Below, piece by piece: positions 16,201 to 16,245 of a DNA stretch of 16,245 nt. The stretch spans positions 1 to 16,245 of the forward strand of contig JACQQP010000005.1 in assembly GCA_016206945.1 (NCBI GenBank), in the 5' to 3' direction. The first letter of the stretch is position 1. The number at the start of each line of letters is the position of its first letter. The stretch is from Candidatus Omnitrophota bacterium (lineage in GTDB: Bacteria; Omnitrophota; Omnitrophia; Omnitrophales; Danuiimicrobiaceae). The position numbers were made by a program, and so were the translations under genes. The notes under the pieces were generated by a model. That model saw only the letters and a program-made list of their open reading frames with translations. It searched no databases and was not told the origin of the DNA.

Positions 16201-16245
16201 GGATTTGAAGACCGTGTCCGCTACCGTAGGATAAGTCCAGGTAAA
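10222..16245 (-). CDS. Giant repeat-containing surface protein with C-terminal membrane anchor (5' end outside window)
   Basis: The reading frame is open from the window edge to a TAG at 10224-10222. It gives about 2007 visible residues; numbering here starts at the Met codon at 16161. Residues before 1170 are 11 beta-sandwich repeats (separate entry). Residues 1170-1390 are further beta-rich sequence, 1391-1485 is a helical, coiled-coil-like stretch, 1486-1580 is another beta domain, and 1581-1715 is helical. Residues 1720-1808 form a beta domain and 1809-1895 a helical stalk. A membrane helix at 1916-1939 and a 40-residue charged tail end the protein. The repeats resemble the Kre9/KNH-like (PF10342-type) extracellular fold. 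No enzymatic motif is seen. The repeats are probably outside the cell and the tail inside. The 3' end overlaps epsilon by 11 bases, which ties the protein to the ATPase operon. A signal peptide would lie outside the window. Confidence 0.85.
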   Translation of the reverse strand, partial: FTWTYPTVADTVFKSGDTKTITWLTTGSMANVNLEYSTNNGSSYAAMLDAAELPATNIVNNGTFNWPLPTNVVSKDVFLRVTGTNDDPNSATTTQKIKMAGVLSFVAPVSNDRWGANTTKIIDWNNVGPIANIKVEYSLNGGTDWVSPAIADSEPVANGQKSWLVPSTTSPNAVIRLSDVITDSGTDPVISSVFKVVGSFAFTAPTSSSIWAVTSGEIANPQQNIVWSTIGNVAQVNIRYSATGSAPWTLVTGPINDGGNGGSYAWTVPDAIGTTVKVLVEDAGDPYPFTYNESSTFTIRGDLKVTSPVGGEKWGVAGGVTGAYKTVAWQKNGSIAQFYLDYSKSGATGPWISILNGTGGLEHSGSSLAWNVADDMSNNAYIRLRNVSGPATEHSSPAAFKIMARFDITKPDGGEISAAGTAFNSPNGITWDKWGANATNVKIDLATGVDPNQPCSAVASGSFDKVIIANTPNDRTHPWTPDVSWITPAACVRVYDVNDMDSENRSANPFIIRASFAFIEPTTGTPDLQVAQPFDIIWQRVGNIANVKLEYSPNGNNFTTDIRPIEPTANGIVPNVDAVSGDPTQGRYIWTVPDIEDNKDENIKLRIRDPNDAGAEVISEVFRIIPKFTVTYPSGNSDQNLTDKLKVGHRIGDTATPYTITWTSSSSQTRTPFVVLRYSTDGGGTWPAGKVIANTDNDGSYQWVSGNGGVPDDISAQVKIRAEDASDGIGKDDSNYNIKIISNYKLNSPNGTATYDVGDPLTITWENIGTVANVELAYSTGGASFTSPVVILASTPNSDGSEAWPSGVPDAITSTVRVRVKSTTDDGFDISDTDFRIRGKLVSTAPGAAARLAIGQPYTITWTSYGSIPDVELKYDTNDGKGADGIAGNADDYPNTIIASTAGCSPVPPALSCTASYNWPSVPDTATAFAKIRIKDTRPSESDVIGVTPTFNIVGNFTLLAPNGDEDWRVNTSQTIRFNWGGTMSNVSFHYTKNTAADPATIPAQDWISIGSQNYGAGDGSGNPLPERTLSWTIPDDISPNVRIKVSFADDATVYDVSDDFFKIRGSFQMTSPNGNADIDLAERWITNEPRTITWTTNGTIPNVRLEYSNDNFVSDIQSIAASATNCTPVPPALTCNATYNWIVPDRVLKTVGGTFTVATDLNGLYQGANNIKVRVADVNDTPVNDSSDNNFKLDYYKTTWDVRDLLTNAALSGLTAKAVKDIDPSYVIWNQSGITTNPPAIKYIPYGTWVVTWSKTEYADMSVTVTASQDRDYSVSPLGPLFMQTSTVHIWTAETGIAYDPDADKLTVVGYLMRDGSLVPGPVQAFFKIIDTAVVIDTLGSATAVDPKNAKISASWGTGVIPTIQSGVHEPAAPDATGYFMFTMDSPTGLESGTTYIGQCEMLIGTGGLFKTPRAFSISTEKTLQDLKDTINTQLDTPLSQVKNEVKTELQNLMGLQTGQTVKDVLDEQTGVIQTAIDDFNDTVQSSVSSLESAAAQSLAAGEQLEATAKKFSWKASATPNPALAEDTVTLQAQGIAGLFPVVSIYNHESKQVIASGPMIEDKTNLGNYSFSFKVGQTNFKPGKAYTYIVSEDTTGGLAAGSGFVESTSLSSIAGLAASAPGAERAARQAVDAIKSMEAVMLKGGDIGGVKDSVSDLKTVIDEIPGMIARAMDKPNNPVNQVKRMVEDVRARLQALAGNEGFDFSQIFQMALSESPDIKQIRQNADSINTGVEVMGAIVEAKLGGTDTPIVHVSYTSGSVILRVVAVNPSEEKTQEIPIKIYLPQEATPHDIIDKGDLDVSFDSDKSLYFVFKEKVPLAPKETRVFQVELEDVWFVSDELLDTLRKQTEHIVDRLKETEYFEPAKVVADTIYGRLDQIATSQADESVSKELHIGLYRSHLKIVDQIKEDIARLEKLLVAVGAPPAPEVLAESNLNLKTPSRATTWFIIFAILIFIGLLGAVFFFTWQAQVRLSSHLSSKLKDDVFPELESLERPSQTPIRDKTDAA
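10225..10416 (-). other. C-terminal membrane helix and 40-residue cytoplasmic tail of the giant protein
   Basis: Bases 10416-10345 encode a 24-residue hydrophobic helix (residues 1916-1939, rich in Phe, Ile and Leu). Bases 10344-10225 encode a tail with several charged residues (KLKDD, ELESLER, RDK). The tail is the only part of the protein expected on the side where the ATPase head sits, so it is the likeliest contact with the ATPase. Orientation is inferred from the extracellular-type repeats; flanking charge alone does not settle it. Confidence 0.7.
12655..16245 (-). repeat. About 11 tandem beta-sandwich repeats (97-127 residues each) in the giant protein
   Basis: Each unit follows the pattern [TNL]-x-P-x-G...W-x-x-G...x-I-x-W-x-x-x-G-x-[IV]-x-[NQD]-V-x-[LI]-x-Y-S...W-x-[VI]-P-D-x-[IS]...[VI]-[RK]-[IVL]-R-[VI]-x-D...F-x-I-x-[GA]-x-F. 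Approximate starts, in residues from the Met codon at 16161, are: before 1 (partial), 78, 175, 278, 381, 491, 603, 719, 816, 932 and 1043; the last ends near 1169. Units have diverged widely in sequence, so this is an old array kept by selection, not a recent DNA duplication. The pattern fits the Kre9/KNH-like family of extracellular beta-sandwiches. The number of units upstream of the window is unknown. Confidence 0.85.

Overview
The window is bacterial, and every gene I can support lies on the minus strand, so it reads as one long co-directional block from high to low coordinates. Type II secretion / type IV pilus assembly genes point to a cell with an elaborate envelope, probably diderm. 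Nothing fixes the phylum. Very large repeat proteins beside unusual ATPase operons suggest an uncultured lineage such as Omnitrophota or a planctomycete relative, but that is a weak guess.

Layout in transcription order. (1) 16245-10222: the 3' part of a giant gene, open at the window edge. It encodes about 11 beta-sandwich repeats of 97-127 residues, a mixed beta/helical region, a helical stalk, one C-terminal membrane segment and a 40-residue tail that is probably cytoplasmic. (2) 10232-5250: a compact six-gene F1-like ATPase operon in the order epsilon, c-like, b-delta fusion, alpha, gamma, beta. Its first gene overlaps the end of the giant gene by 11 bases. (3) 5191-3008: a GspE/PilB-type assembly ATPase with a C-terminal PilZ (c-di-GMP) domain. 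(4) 3004-222: a CHASE-PAS histidine kinase and a single-domain response regulator, coupled by a GTGA overlap. (5) 221-66: an intergenic palindromic repeat element. (6) 65-1: the first 21 codons of a gspF/pilC-like gene.

The most interesting part is the ATPase and what it is attached to. Beta keeps every catalytic residue I can check, and alpha keeps its arginine finger, so the head should hydrolyse ATP. The membrane part does not look able to carry ions. The c-like subunit has alanine where the ion-carrying Asp/Glu should be and has no other membrane carboxylate. No a subunit is encoded anywhere in the window. Delta survives only as a C-terminal domain fused to b, alpha lacks most of its delta-binding N-terminal extension, and epsilon lacks its C-terminal helical hairpin. 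The subunit order is a circular permutation of the N-ATPase operon with the AtpQ, AtpR and a genes removed. Together with the overlapping giant membrane-anchored protein, this suggests an F1 motor decoupled from ion flow and linked to a large cell-surface structure. Mechanical or assembly work at the envelope is an inference. The neighbouring GspE-PilZ, two-component and GspF genes fit a surface-assembly locus under c-di-GMP and sensory control.
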